A stretch of DNA of 64,000 bases, from the NCBI RefSeq assembly GCF_000515395.1, contig NZ_KI911782.1, positions 4,272,697 to 4,336,696 of the forward strand, given 5' to 3'. This document shows, in pieces, positions 34,201 to 43,189 of this stretch (position 1 is its first letter; every line of letters begins with the position of its first letter). The DNA comes from Jiangella gansuensis DSM 44835. Lineage in GTDB: Bacteria; Actinomycetota; Actinomycetes; Jiangellales; Jiangellaceae. The notes beneath the pieces were generated by a model. That model was given only the letters and a program-made list of their open reading frames with translations, was not told the DNA's origin and searched no databases. A program made the position numbers and the translations under genes.

Positions 34201-35231
34201 CAGGCGCCTCCTACGGTGCTGAGGTCGTGGGCGGTGAGCCGTCGGGCCATGCCGGCGCGGGCGATGGCGAGCACGTCGTCCGCGTGAGGTGCCGAGCCCG
34301 TGGCCGCCGCGAGCCAAGCCCGCTCCATGTCGCCGGCGTGGGGCAGCAGCAGGTCGAGGGCGTCGCGACGCGCTGTAGGGTCGTTGACGAGGGCGTCGAC
34401 GGTGGCGATCGCCTCGCCGATCCGCTCGATCGGCTGGGCGTCGAGGTAGCGCACCTCGAGGTATCCGCGGCGCGGCCGGACCGGCGGGAACAACGTGTTC
34501 AGGTGGTACTGCGGGTCCGCCGCTGCGGCGATGGGCAGACGCTCCGCGCGGGTCGCGAAGGCGGTGTATGCGCCGACCGGGTCCGCCGGGTCGAGGTGCC
34601 GGCCGTCGTAGCCGGTCCGTCGCAGGTCGACGCCGTGCCAGATGTGCGTCCTGGCACTGTCGAAGGCGACTCGCCGGCCGTCGAGATGGGGTGAGTTGGC
34701 GAAGGCGGCGGTCAGTGCGGGGCCGGCGAGGTTCGCCACCTGCCACTGCTCGTGGCCGGCGCGGCCGGGCAGCAGCTCGACGGCGACCTGCAACGACGCG
34801 GTGAGCCTCATCATGCGGCGGCCGTGCGGGCCGACCGTGTCGAACAGGCGCTGCATCGCCAGGTAGCGCGGTGTTCGCGCGCACAGTGGGACGTCCGCGC
34901 ACGAGTGGTATGGGTTCGTGCCGCTGGCCTCGAGCCGGATGCCGCGCTTCATCGCGATCCTGGCCGCTCGGTCAACGAGGCGCTCCACGTCGTCGATCAG
35001 TGCGGCGACCGTGGAGCGCGGTGGCGGGCTCAACTCCAGCTGTCCGCCCGGTTCGAAGGTCGGTCGTGCGGCGGCGACGAAACCGGCGTCGAACTCGGCG
35101 GCCAGCAGCGCCGGATCGGCCGGGCGCGGCGATCGGTCGTCCGTGACCGCGATCAGCTCGACCTCGGCACCAACCCGGCCAGGGCAGGCGCCCGGCATGA
35201 ACTGCCGCCGGACCGCGTCGGCGAGGGTCAT
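34200..35231 (-). CDS. Glutamate-cysteine ligase, GCS2/EgtA type
   Basis: A 343-residue ligase expected to make gamma-glutamylcysteine. GAEVELIAV holds the metal-binding acidic residues, PGGQLELSPPP the substrate Glu, RTPRYLAMQRLFDTVGPHGRRMM and TASLQVAVEL the family core, and GYLEVRYLDAQP the C-terminal motif. ATG at 35231 overlaps the VOC gene stop (ATGA). EgtA proteins of this family serve ergothioneine synthesis, but the coupled gshB gene here argues for glutathione. No other egt genes are nearby. Confidence 0.87.
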   Translation of the reverse strand: MTLADAVRRQFMPGACPGRVGAEVELIAVTDDRSPRPADPALLAAEFDAGFVAAARPTFEPGGQLELSPPPRSTVAALIDDVERLVDRAARIAMKRGIRLEASGTNPYHSCADVPLCARTPRYLAMQRLFDTVGPHGRRMMRLTASLQVAVELLPGRAGHEQWQVANLAGPALTAAFANSPHLDGRRVAFDSARTHIWHGVDLRRTGYDGRHLDPADPVGAYTAFATRAERLPIAAAADPQYHLNTLFPPVRPRRGYLEVRYLDAQPIERIGEAIATVDALVNDPTARRDALDLLLPHAGDMERAWLAAATGSAPHADDVLAIARAGMARRLTAHDLSTVGGA

Positions 35232-35686
35232 GATCCCGCGGCGTCCGCGACGGGGCGGCCGTAGCCGCGCCGAGCCGAATGATCGATGCCGTGCCCGGCC
35301 CAGGTGTAGAGATGCAGTTCGAGACCGTCCGGATCGTTGAACACGAGCAGCCACCCGATGGACGCCTCGATGATCGGTGAGTGCGGGACGCCGAGGTCGT
35401 CCAGGTGGGCGACCCAGTTCTCGGCGTCGGCATGGTCGGCGATGGCGAAGCCCACGGGATCGAACCCCCGGCAACCCTGCGCGGCCTGCAGGTTCTCGCG
35501 GAAGGCGACCAGCGTGTCGCCCAGCCCGGGAACCTGCCCGCCGACGCCGCGGATGACGCCGTCGTCGTCGGGGAACTCCATGGTGGCCCGGAACCCGAAG
35601 ACCCGTTCGTACCAGGGCAGCGATCGCGACAGATCGCTGACCGGGATCTTCACGTAGTGGACGCCGGCCAGTTCGAGCTGGGGCAT
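35228..35686 (-). CDS. VOC/glyoxalase-superfamily protein
   Basis: A 152-residue metal enzyme fold with paired beta-alpha-beta-beta-beta modules. VHYVKIPVSDLSRSLPWYERVFG opens the first module, and WLLVFNDPDGLELHLYTW supplies the second metal ligand region. GGAGG precedes the ATG at 35686 by seven bases. It heads the glutathione operon, so a glutathione-linked conjugation or lyase role is plausible. Confidence 0.85.
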   Translation of the reverse strand: MPQLELAGVHYVKIPVSDLSRSLPWYERVFGFRATMEFPDDDGVIRGVGGQVPGLGDTLVAFRENLQAAQGCRGFDPVGFAIADHADAENWVAHLDDLGVPHSPIIEASIGWLLVFNDPDGLELHLYTWAGHGIDHSARRGYGRPVADAAGS

Positions 35687-35703
35687 GATGACCTCCAATT
35701 TCG

Positions 35704-35720
35704 CCGCAGTGCAACTGCGG
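35704..35720. promoter_or_regulatory. Candidate TetR operator in the divergent promoter
   Basis: CCGCAGTGCAACTGCGG is a perfect inverted repeat with seven-base arms and a three-base centre. It lies within the 57 bases between the divergent VOC and TetR genes, where a repressor could control both. Confidence 0.65.
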
Positions 35721-35743
35721 CTAATGTTGATAGAATCCACGCC

Positions 35744-36385
35744 ATGGCCGAATCCGTCAAGCGGCAATACCGGGCGCCGGGACGTGCGGCCGCCGCCGCC
35801 GAGACCCGCGCCCGGATCCGTCGAGCGGCCGCCAGGCTGTTCGTCGAACGTGGTTATGCCGCGACGACCATGCGGGACGTCGCAGCGGCGGCCGGGGTGG
35901 GGGAGCGGACCCTCTACGACGCCTTCGAGAGCAAGGCGGCGCTGTTCGGGCACACCCTCGGGGTGGCGACGGTGGGCGACGAGGAACCGATCGCCGTCGC
36001 CGACCGCACGCAGATCCAGGCCGCGCGCGAGGAAGCGGACCCGGTCGCGGCCATCGCCACCATGGTCGCCTACGCGACCGACCTGCTCGAACGTGCCGGC
36101 GACCTCATCATGGTCAGCGTCGAGGCCGCCGGCAGCGACGCCGACATGCGCGCCGCCGCCGACGCCGGGGCCCGGGCAACCCATGAGGTGCATCTGGCAT
36201 TCACCAGCGCCCTGCACGCTCGTGGTGCCCTGCACGACGGCCTCGACGCCACCGCCGCCGCGGACATCCTCTATGCCCTCGCCTCGCCCCACCTGCATCA
36301 ACTCGTCCGCCGTCATCGAGGATGGAGCCGGGAGCGGTATCAGACCTGGCTCCAGCACCTCCTCGTCCACGAACTGCTCCGCTGA
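35744..36385 (+). CDS. TetR-family regulator divergent from the glutathione operon
   Basis: A 213-residue regulator. The helix-turn-helix lies in residues about 25-70 (ARLFVERGYAATTMRDVAAAAGVGERTLYDAF) after an Ala/Arg-rich N-terminus. The C-terminal ligand domain is helical and not assignable to a ligand. It most likely represses the divergent VOC-ligase-GshB-MAPEG operon and itself through the palindrome at 35704-35720. Confidence 0.88.
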   Translation: MAESVKRQYRAPGRAAAAAETRARIRRAAARLFVERGYAATTMRDVAAAAGVGERTLYDAFESKAALFGHTLGVATVGDEEPIAVADRTQIQAAREEADPVAAIATMVAYATDLLERAGDLIMVSVEAAGSDADMRAAADAGARATHEVHLAFTSALHARGALHDGLDATAAADILYALASPHLHQLVRRHRGWSRERYQTWLQHLLVHELLR

Positions 36386-36470
36386 GGGGCACCCAGGTCC
36401 GACTCGTCGTCGCGCGGGTCGATGAGGAACGAGGGCGGCGGACTCATCCGGACGACCGCTCGAAGGTCGG

Positions 36471-37139
36471 TCAGGGTGCCCGGTAGTTCGAGCGTTCGCC
36501 GCGCAGGGCCGCGAGGACGGCGAGCACGCGGCGATGGTCGTCGGGGGTCTCCTGCAGGCCGAGCTTGGTGAAGATGTTCGCGATGTGACTTTCCACGGTC
36601 TTGGTGCTCACGACGAGACGTTCGGCGATGGCGACGTTGGAGCGGCCCTGCGCCATGAGGGAGAGGACGTCGTGTTCGCGCTCGCTGAGCGATTGGACCG
36701 GGTCGTGGCGGGAGCGTGTGCGCATCAGGTGCCGTACGACGTCGGGGTCGAGCACCGTACCGCCCGCGGCGATGGTCGCGAGCGCACCCAGCAGGGTGGC
36801 GACATCGATGACTCGATCCTTGAGCAGGTAGCCGAACCGTTCAGGGTGTTTCTCCAGAAGGTGCGCGGCGAACTGCGTTTCGATGGCCTGGGACAGCAGC
36901 AGGACACCCAGCCCGGGGTAGCGTTCCCGCAGTTCGACCGCGACCGCGGCGCCCTCGTGCGTGAACGTCGGTGGCATCCGGATGTCGACGACGGCGACGT
37001 CGGGCTGGTGCGCCTCGACCGCTGCCGTGAGTGCGGAAGCGTCGGCGGCCAGGGCACTGACGGTGATGCCGACCTCACCGAGCAGCCGGGCCAGCCCTTC
37101 ACGCAGCAGGGCGGAGTCGTCGGCGATGACTACGCGCAT
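36471..37139 (-). CDS. NarL/LuxR-type response regulator
   Basis: A 222-residue regulator. The receiver domain has the acidic pair in VIADDSALLREGL, the phospho-accepting Asp in VAVVDIRMPP and the conserved Lys in YLLKDR. The DNA-binding domain is LSEREHDVLSLMAQGRSN, then TKTVESHIANIFTKLGL. ATG at 37139 overlaps the end of the kinase gene by ten bases, so the two are co-transcribed. No target site was recognised. Confidence 0.92.
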   Translation of the reverse strand: MRVVIADDSALLREGLARLLGEVGITVSALAADASALTAAVEAHQPDVAVVDIRMPPTFTHEGAAVAVELRERYPGLGVLLLSQAIETQFAAHLLEKHPERFGYLLKDRVIDVATLLGALATIAAGGTVLDPDVVRHLMRTRSRHDPVQSLSEREHDVLSLMAQGRSNVAIAERLVVSTKTVESHIANIFTKLGLQETPDDHRRVLAVLAALRGERSNYRAP

Positions 37140-39025
37140 GGCAACACCGCCCGCACTTCGGTCCCGGACGGTACACGCGGCCGCACGGTGAGGCGACCGC
37201 CAGCGGCCGCGACCCGGTCTGCCAAGCCCTGCAGGCCGTGCCCGCCGGGGTCGGCGCCGCCGACGCCGCGGTCGGTGACGCTCACGATCAGGTGTGCCTG
37301 GTCGCGGTCGACCTCGATGCCGACCGTGTCGCTCGATGCGTGTTTGACCGCGTTGGCGACGGCCTCCGCGATCACGAACCACGCGGTGCTCTCGACCGCG
37401 GCGTCGAACCGGTCCGGCGGAACCCGGTAGGTGATCGGCGCCGGGATCCGATCGGCGAGATCTGCGACCGCGGCGAGCAGACCGCCACCGGCCAAGGCCG
37501 CCGGCTGGAGTCCGGAGGCGAGGTCGCGGAGCTCCTGTACGGTGGCGCCGAGCTCGACGACGGCGCGGTCCGCCTCCTCCCGGAGCCGCTGGTCGGCGCC
37601 GCTGAGTCGTGCTGACTGCAGGTGCAGCGCGATCGCGAGTAACCGCTGCTGGGCACCGTCATGGAGGTCACGTTCCAGGCGCCGCCGTTCGTCGAGGTGC
37701 GCCGTTGCCAGCCGGGCACGCGACTCGGTGACCACCTCGACCTGGCGGGCGAGCTCGGCACGCAGAGCCACGTTGTCGATCTCAGCGCTGGCCTCGGCGG
37801 CAACGGCCGTCACGACGTCCTGACGGACGCGGGCCGGGTCGTACTCCAGCTTCGCCCCGCGCACGTCCACGACGTGCGGCCCGGGCTGGCCGCTCACGCC
37901 GTCCGCGGCGACCCACCCGCCCGGCGCGGGGTACAGCACGCGGGCAGAAGGGTCGCGCAGCGCCGCCCCGATCACCGAGTCCAGGTCGGTGTTGCCGGAC
38001 GCGGCCAGTCCCCGGCGCAACGCCTCGACGGCGTTGTGCCGGGTGGGGTCGAGCCGCTGCTCGACTGCCCGGCGGGCCCAGACATACGACAGGCGCGCCA
38101 CGACCACGCCGGCGATGGTCGCCGCGATGGTCGGAAGCTGCGAGCGCTCGCCGAGCGGCGTCGTGCGGCTGATGACCAGAACGACCGCTCCGAATGCTGC
38201 GACGACCGCTCCCGAGGCCAGCGCATAAGCCGCGGAGTCGGTGACGACACGCTCGACGTCGTAGAGCCGGTAGCGCAGCACGGAGAGTGCGGCCCCCGCC
38301 GCGAGCGCGACGAAGGCCAGGGCCAGCGGCCAGCCCGCCCACTCGCTGTAGCCGGTGTAGGACAGCACGAACGCGGCGGCGACCCCCGGCACCAGCGGCG
38401 AGGCACCGGCACCCAGCCAGAGCAGCCGGCGGCGTTCGTCCTCTCGGGCCACCCGCCAGGCCCGGACGGGGACGAGGACGGAGGCGATGGTGCATGCGCC
38501 CAATGCGAGCCCGACGCCGTACGACAGGTAGGTCGCGAGGTCGCCGTACGGTGACGGCAACGCCCATGGACTGTGCCGGCCCCTGAACGGGCCCTCCAGC
38601 GGGCTCGAGCGCACCAGTACGAGCACTTGAAGCAGGACACCGAGCACGAGGGTCAACCGCAGCAGCCGCCGGGGGCGCAGCGCCCGCGACGGTGTGGCCT
38701 GCAGCGCCAACGCCACGAGCACGAACCACCACACCCAGCTCGAGTCGGCCAAGGCCGCGACCAGCAGGTCGCCCTGCCGCAGTGCCAGCTCTTCGGCGAA
38801 GACGCTCCAGGCCATCGCGGTGCCGAGGCCCAGGAACGCCCAACCGGCGGGCTGGCGGAACGCGCGCCAGGTCAGGACGACGCCGACGAACCAGCAGCCG
38901 AGCATCGCCGCGGCGAACGGCGCGTCGCCCGCGCCGAACCCCGCGGTCGGCAGCGCGTACCCGGCGAGCCCAGGGCACAGCGACCACGACAGTGCCCGAA
39001 CGACGAACCGGGTGACCCGCGCCAT
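37130..39025 (-). CDS. Membrane sensor histidine kinase, NarL-partner (HisKA_3) type
   Basis: A 631-residue kinase. The N-terminal 330 residues hold about nine hydrophobic helices with no known sensor fold. The dimerisation helix near residue 450 is RRLERDLHDGAQQRLLAIA with the phospho-accepting His, and the ATPase domain has EAVANAVKHASSDTVGI and DRGVGGADPGGHGLQGLADRV. ATG at 39025 begins the conserved membrane region; the longer frame is low-complexity and rejected. It forms a two-component system with the next gene. Confidence 0.9.
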   Translation of the reverse strand: MARVTRFVVRALSWSLCPGLAGYALPTAGFGAGDAPFAAAMLGCWFVGVVLTWRAFRQPAGWAFLGLGTAMAWSVFAEELALRQGDLLVAALADSSWVWWFVLVALALQATPSRALRPRRLLRLTLVLGVLLQVLVLVRSSPLEGPFRGRHSPWALPSPYGDLATYLSYGVGLALGACTIASVLVPVRAWRVAREDERRRLLWLGAGASPLVPGVAAAFVLSYTGYSEWAGWPLALAFVALAAGAALSVLRYRLYDVERVVTDSAAYALASGAVVAAFGAVVLVISRTTPLGERSQLPTIAATIAGVVVARLSYVWARRAVEQRLDPTRHNAVEALRRGLAASGNTDLDSVIGAALRDPSARVLYPAPGGWVAADGVSGQPGPHVVDVRGAKLEYDPARVRQDVVTAVAAEASAEIDNVALRAELARQVEVVTESRARLATAHLDERRRLERDLHDGAQQRLLAIALHLQSARLSGADQRLREEADRAVVELGATVQELRDLASGLQPAALAGGGLLAAVADLADRIPAPITYRVPPDRFDAAVESTAWFVIAEAVANAVKHASSDTVGIEVDRDQAHLIVSVTDRGVGGADPGGHGLQGLADRVAAAGGRLTVRPRVPSGTEVRAVLPCA

Positions 39026-39158
39026 CTGCTCATGGTGGCAGGAATCAGCCGAGTGTGGCTCAGGGTCAGCCCTGATCGTGAACCGGTGCCTGCACCGTGG
39101 CGGCGAGCGTCGGCTCCGGCCGAAGGTGGAGCCCATCGCCGAACTACGAGGAGCTCTC

Positions 39159-39818
39159 ATGAGTGTCAACACCGTGCAGTCCGACAACCTGGTGACCAAG
39201 ACCGAAGGCAGGGTCGCAGCGGTGTCGGCGTTGATGTTCGCCGTCTGCCTGTTCTGGACCGTAGCCAGCGTCAACGTGCCCCGCGACGCCTCCGACACCG
39301 AACTCCTCGCCTGGTGGCAGGAGGCCGACAACCTGGTCAGCATCCTGGTCTCGAGCGTCTTCGCCGTCGTCGCCGCGGTGTTGTTCGCAGTCGTGGTCAA
39401 CCGGGTGCTACGCCTGCCCGCGGCGGGGCGTGCCCCTGCGTGGCTCGGGTTCGCACGATCGATGGGCGCCGCCTTCGTCGCGACGCTGCTGGTGACCGGG
39501 GCGACACGCGGTGTGATCGGTCATCTCGTCGAGCGGCTGGACGAGCCGCTGCCCTCGCTCGACGTGTTGCGCTACTCCACCGCGTTGAACTATCTGCTCC
39601 TGGATCTGCCCGTGATGACAGCGCTGGCGCTCACGATCGCGGCGATCGGTGTGGTCACGCTGCGCACGTCGGTGCTCCCGCGCTGGTCCGCCTACGTCGG
39701 GCTGGCTGCGGCGCTGGTCATCCTGGGCGCCGTCGCCGCCGGCATCGGCGCATACGCGACGCCCGCCGCTCTTCTGTGGGCCGTATGCCTGTCGGCCGTC
39801 CTCTGGCGGCGATCATGA
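39159..39818 (+). CDS. Six-helix membrane protein of unknown function
   Basis: A 219-residue protein with about six hydrophobic helices (for example VAAVSALMFAVCLFWTVA and ILVSSVFAVVAAVLFAVVV). The overall shape recalls DUF4386-type proteins, but I cannot assign it. GAGGAG lies six bases before the ATG at 39159. It is divergent from the histidine kinase gene and followed by a strong hairpin. A sensed or regulated partner of the kinase is possible but unproven. Confidence 0.75.
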   Translation: MSVNTVQSDNLVTKTEGRVAAVSALMFAVCLFWTVASVNVPRDASDTELLAWWQEADNLVSILVSSVFAVVAAVLFAVVVNRVLRLPAAGRAPAWLGFARSMGAAFVATLLVTGATRGVIGHLVERLDEPLPSLDVLRYSTALNYLLLDLPVMTALALTIAAIGVVTLRTSVLPRWSAYVGLAAALVILGAVAAGIGAYATPAALLWAVCLSAVLWRRS

Positions 39819-39875
39819 CGGCTCAGCGGGTGAAGCCGCCGTATCCGCCGTCACCCTTGATTCCTGTGTTGCCGT

Positions 39876-39909
39876 GGCGTACGCCGATTGGTTTCGATCG
39901 GCGTACGCC
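39876..39909 (+). terminator. 13-bp perfect hairpin after the membrane protein gene
   Basis: GGCGTACGCCGAT, eight bases, then its exact reverse complement, 58 bases after the stop at 39818. It probably ends that transcript. Confidence 0.65.
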
Positions 39910-40443
39910 GCTGGACTGAGCATCGATCACCACATTCGTTGTGATCCGATCGTTCCGATCGCCTAGATGCTTCTGGTGGCGACCGTTGGTCATCGGTGCC
40001 CATGTCGCCCTCGACAATGGCCCGATCATGATCACCAGGCCACCGCTCTGACGCGCAATGAGGAGTCCGGCGGTCTCTCTGCGGTGCTGGGCGGATCTCG
40101 CGGTGTGGTCGGCGTAGTGGTGAGCCGATGATGGAGTACGGCGTTCGGGCCGTCGGCGACGGCCGCTGGAATGGAAGAGACCCCTGCCGATGCACTCCTG
40201 TCGCGGCATGAGCTGGAAGACCACTTCCGCCTAGGCGCCGCCGCTGAGCGGCGAGGTCTGACCGTGGCGTTCGCCGCGGACGCCACCTGCATGCCGACTT
40301 CCTCTCCCGCGCCGTCCAGCTCGCTCACGACCAGGGCGCCACCGTGCTGGCGTCGGCTGCCGGACGCCGCGCCTTCCCCCATGCATCCCGACTACGCTGC
40401 GGCCCACGGTGCCGAGCTTGTCCGCGATGGGCGCGTGTGAGGG
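39910..40443. other. Non-coding or decayed stretch
   Basis: No intact gene seen. A rightward frame at 40171-40290 (GAAAERRGLTVAFAADATC), continued in another frame as AVQLAHDQGATVLASA, looks like a broken cysteine-hydrolase-type gene. The match is too weak to name. Confidence 0.35.
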
Positions 40444-41271
40444 TCAGCGGCTGGTCCGGCTGAACATCCGCACGGCCAGCGGCGCGAACACGACGGTGAG
40501 GGCGGCGGCCCATGTGAGGGTGAGCGCGACCTGACCCGTGACGGTCTGCCCGGGTGGAAGGGCGCCCTCGCCGAGCATCAGCCCGCGCAGCGCGCCGGCG
40601 GCGACGGTGACCGGCTGGTGGGTTGCGAACGGTTCGAGCCAGCCGGGCATGGTCTGGGCGGGGACGAAAACGGCGCTGGTGAAGCCGAGGGGGAACACGA
40701 CCATGTACACGGCGGCCTGGACGGCTTCGGCGGATCGGACGACGAGCCCGACCAGCGCCATGACCCACGACATGCCGTAGCTGAACGCGAGCGCGATACC
40801 CAGGCCGGCGAGTAGCCCGGCGAGGCTGGTCTGCCAGCGGAACCCGATGAGGATGCCGACCCCGAGCATGAGCGTGATGGTCACCGCGGAGCGGAACAGG
40901 TCGGAGAACGTGCGCCCGGCCAGGACGGCTAGCCGGCTCATCGGCAGTGAGCGGAACCGGTCGATGGTGCCGGAGCCGAGGTCGTCGGCCAGGCCGGCGG
41001 CGGTGGCGGCGCCCCCGAAGAGTGCGAACTGGGCGATCAGGCCGGGCACGAGCCAGTTGACGTACTCACCGGCGGCGGCCGCTGGCAGCACGCCCTCGAC
41101 GGCGCCGCCGAACACGAAGGTGAACATCAGGATGAAGATCACCGGCATCGTGGCCGACAGGACCAGCACCCCCGGGAGGCGCACGGTGTGGAGCAGGTTG
41201 CGGCGGGTGAGTGCCCAGATGTCGGCGCCGGTGCGGCGGGCGCCGGGTGGCCGGGTGACGGTGGTGGTCAT
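40444..41271 (-). CDS. ABC-2 type permease, DrrB-like exporter subunit
   Basis: A 275-residue membrane protein with six helices and the DrrB/ABC-2 layout: DIWALTRRNLLHTVRLPGVL at the N-terminus, GLADDLGSGTIDRFRSLPMSRLAVL as the conserved cytoplasmic loop, and FVPAQTMPGWLEPFATHQPV before the last helix. It pairs with the DrrA-like ATPase, sharing one base at their junction, and probably exports a drug or lipid-like compound. Confidence 0.9.
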   Translation of the reverse strand: MTTTVTRPPGARRTGADIWALTRRNLLHTVRLPGVLVLSATMPVIFILMFTFVFGGAVEGVLPAAAAGEYVNWLVPGLIAQFALFGGAATAAGLADDLGSGTIDRFRSLPMSRLAVLAGRTFSDLFRSAVTITLMLGVGILIGFRWQTSLAGLLAGLGIALAFSYGMSWVMALVGLVVRSAEAVQAAVYMVVFPLGFTSAVFVPAQTMPGWLEPFATHQPVTVAAGALRGLMLGEGALPPGQTVTGQVALTLTWAAALTVVFAPLAVRMFSRTSR

Positions 41272-42221
41272 CAGGCTGCCTTTCGGTCTGTGGCCTGGTG
41301 GCCCGTGAGTGACAGGAAGACGTCGTCGAGCGTGGGTCGGCGCAGGGCGACGTCTGTCACGTGAACGACGGCGTCGATCTCGCGCAGCACCCGCCGCAGG
41401 GTGTCGATCCCGTCGGTGGCGGGCAGGACGACCGTGCCTGCGCTGCGGTCGCTGGGCCGGGCCCCCAGGTGCCGGAGCTCCTCGAGGAGCCGGGCACGGT
41501 CGGCCGGCTCGACCGTGACCTCCACCGTCGCCGCCCCCACCGCCGTCTTGAGCTCGTCCGGCGTGCCATCACTGATGACTCGGCCGGCGTCGATGACGGT
41601 GATCCGGTCGGCCAGCTTGTCGGCCTCGTCGAGGTACTGGGTGGTGAGCAGCACCGTTGTGCCGTCGCGGACGAGCCCTCGGATCAGCTCCCACAGGTCG
41701 CGGCGGCTGGCAGGGTCCAGCCCGGTGCTGGGCTCGTCGAGCAGCAACACCAGCGGGCGGCCGACCAACGAGGCGGCCAGGTCAAGGCGCCGCCTCATAC
41801 CGCCGGAATAGGTCTTCACCTGGCGGCCAGCGGCCTCGGCGAGCCCGATGCGTTCGAGCATGTCCGTGGCCCGCCGCCGGCTCTCCGCCGGTCGGAGGCC
41901 GTAGAGCCTGCCGATCATCTCGACGTTCTCCCGGCCGGTCAGGTAGTCGTCCACCGCGGCATACTGCCCGGCCAGGCCGATCACCGACCGCACCGCGGCA
42001 GCATCCTGGCGCACGTCGAGACCGGCGATCCGCACCCGGCCCTGGTCGGGGGTCAGCAGCGTCGTGAGGACACGGACCAGAGTCGTCTTGCCCGCGCCGT
42101 TGGGCCCCAGCAGGCCGTGCACCGTCCCGGGCTCGACCGACAAGGACAACCCGTCCAGCGCACGCACGCCACCCGGGAAGGTCTTGCCCACCGCCTCGAC
42201 CCGAACGATCGGCTCGGACAT
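41271..42221 (-). CDS. ABC exporter ATPase, DrrA-like
   Basis: A 316-residue ATPase with Walker A GPNGAGKTT, signature YSGGMRRRLDLAASL and Walker B VLLLDEPSTGLD, plus the C-terminal DrrA domain with THVTDVALRRPTLDDVFLSLTG-type ending. It is the first gene of the exporter operon, read leftward and controlled from the divergent promoter shared with a TetR gene. Confidence 0.92.
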   Translation of the reverse strand: MSEPIVRVEAVGKTFPGGVRALDGLSLSVEPGTVHGLLGPNGAGKTTLVRVLTTLLTPDQGRVRIAGLDVRQDAAAVRSVIGLAGQYAAVDDYLTGRENVEMIGRLYGLRPAESRRRATDMLERIGLAEAAGRQVKTYSGGMRRRLDLAASLVGRPLVLLLDEPSTGLDPASRRDLWELIRGLVRDGTTVLLTTQYLDEADKLADRITVIDAGRVISDGTPDELKTAVGAATVEVTVEPADRARLLEELRHLGARPSDRSAGTVVLPATDGIDTLRRVLREIDAVVHVTDVALRRPTLDDVFLSLTGHQATDRKAA

Positions 42222-42250
42222 CTCCCGCTCCTTCAGATGTTGACATCAGA

Positions 42251-42272
42251 ATGTAGACACTAGTGTGTACAT
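42251..42272. promoter_or_regulatory. Candidate TetR operator, exporter/TetR divergent promoter
   Basis: TGTAGACACTAGTGTGTACA (42252-42271) is a 20-base palindrome with one mismatched pair and extends one base each side. A partial repeat GATGTAAAC follows at 42279. It sits midway in the 72 bases between the ATPase and TetR genes. Confidence 0.65.
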
Positions 42273-42293
42273 CCAGAGATGTAAACTCCGGCT

Positions 42294-42875
42294 ATGGAGA
42301 CGGCGACACAGCCCCGGCTGCCGCGGGCTCAACGGCGCGAGCAGATCATCGCGGCCGCTACGAGGGCGTTCGCCGCTGAGGGGTTCGCCGGCACCGGCCT
42401 GGACGGCATCGCCGCGGAGGCGGGCGTCAGCCGTGCCATCCTCTACCGGCACTTCGAGTCCAAGACCGATCTCTACCGGGTCGTCCTCGACCGGGTCTGC
42501 GAGCGGCTCGGCGCTGTCGTGGGGGAGCGGCCCGGCGGTTTCACCGAAGCCGCCGTGGACGGCCTGATCGCCGGCGCGGCGGCCGACCCCGACGGCTTCA
42601 GGCTGCTGTTCCAGCACGTTGCCAGGGAGCCGGAGTTCCGGGACTTCGCCGACCGCTTCAGCACAGGAATGACCTCGGCTGCGTATCAGCAGATCGCCGC
42701 CGTGGTGCCCGATCCCGCCTGGGCGCGATGGGCGGCCCGACTGGCTCCGATCGTCGCCATCGAATCCGTCATCGCCTGGCTCGACGCCGGCCAACCCGAC
42801 GCCGACACAGCGAGCGAGCGAGTCATGCAGGCCGTCGGAGGCATCATCGCCGCTGCCCAGAGGCGGCCGGACTGA
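42294..42875 (+). CDS. TetR-family regulator of the DrrAB-like exporter
   Basis: A 193-residue regulator with helix-turn-helix FAGTGLDGIAAEAGVSRAIL followed by YRHFESKTDLY, and a helical ligand domain. It is divergent from the exporter operon with a palindrome in between, the classical layout of a drug-responsive repressor. Confidence 0.9.
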   Translation: METATQPRLPRAQRREQIIAAATRAFAAEGFAGTGLDGIAAEAGVSRAILYRHFESKTDLYRVVLDRVCERLGAVVGERPGGFTEAAVDGLIAGAAADPDGFRLLFQHVAREPEFRDFADRFSTGMTSAAYQQIAAVVPDPAWARWAARLAPIVAIESVIAWLDAGQPDADTASERVMQAVGGIIAAAQRRPD

Positions 42876-43153
42876 CACCCTGACGGGGTCGGGACCCATA
42901 GGTGCGTCAATCTGTGTTTGCGGGAGCGCTGCCAACTGCATGGGACACGGCAGATTCGCTCCAAGCGACTCGGCAAGATCGAACGTGTCTCATCGCTCAG
43001 GAGTTCGAGGATGTCGAGGTTCTGATAGCAGAGCCCGTCCTGTGGGAATGGCGAACACGACCACCGCGACCCCAAGCGAGCTGCGGACGAACACGACGCC
43101 GCCACGCGCGCTCGCCAGGCACAGCTAACCAGGATCCCCAATGCTGTCCGTAT

Positions 43154-43188
43154 CGCCCCGGACGTCGAGCCTCTCGACGTCCGGGGCG
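43154..43188. terminator. 16-bp perfect hairpin beside the IS256 fragment
   Basis: CGCCCCGGACGTCGAG, loop CCT, then the exact reverse complement. It ends two bases before the transposase fragment and may be the terminator of a lost gene. The preceding 280 bases after the TetR gene show no gene. Confidence 0.6.
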
Positions 43189-43189
43189 A

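Noticed and set aside
34200-35231. Ergothioneine gene egtA
   Set aside because: No egtB, egtC, egtD or egtE gene lies nearby and the next coupled gene is a clear glutathione synthetase.
39823-39960. Leftward frame reading VVIDAQS, resembling an IS5-type transposase
   Set aside because: The stretch consists largely of a perfect terminator hairpin (39876-39909), and no other transposase motif is present.
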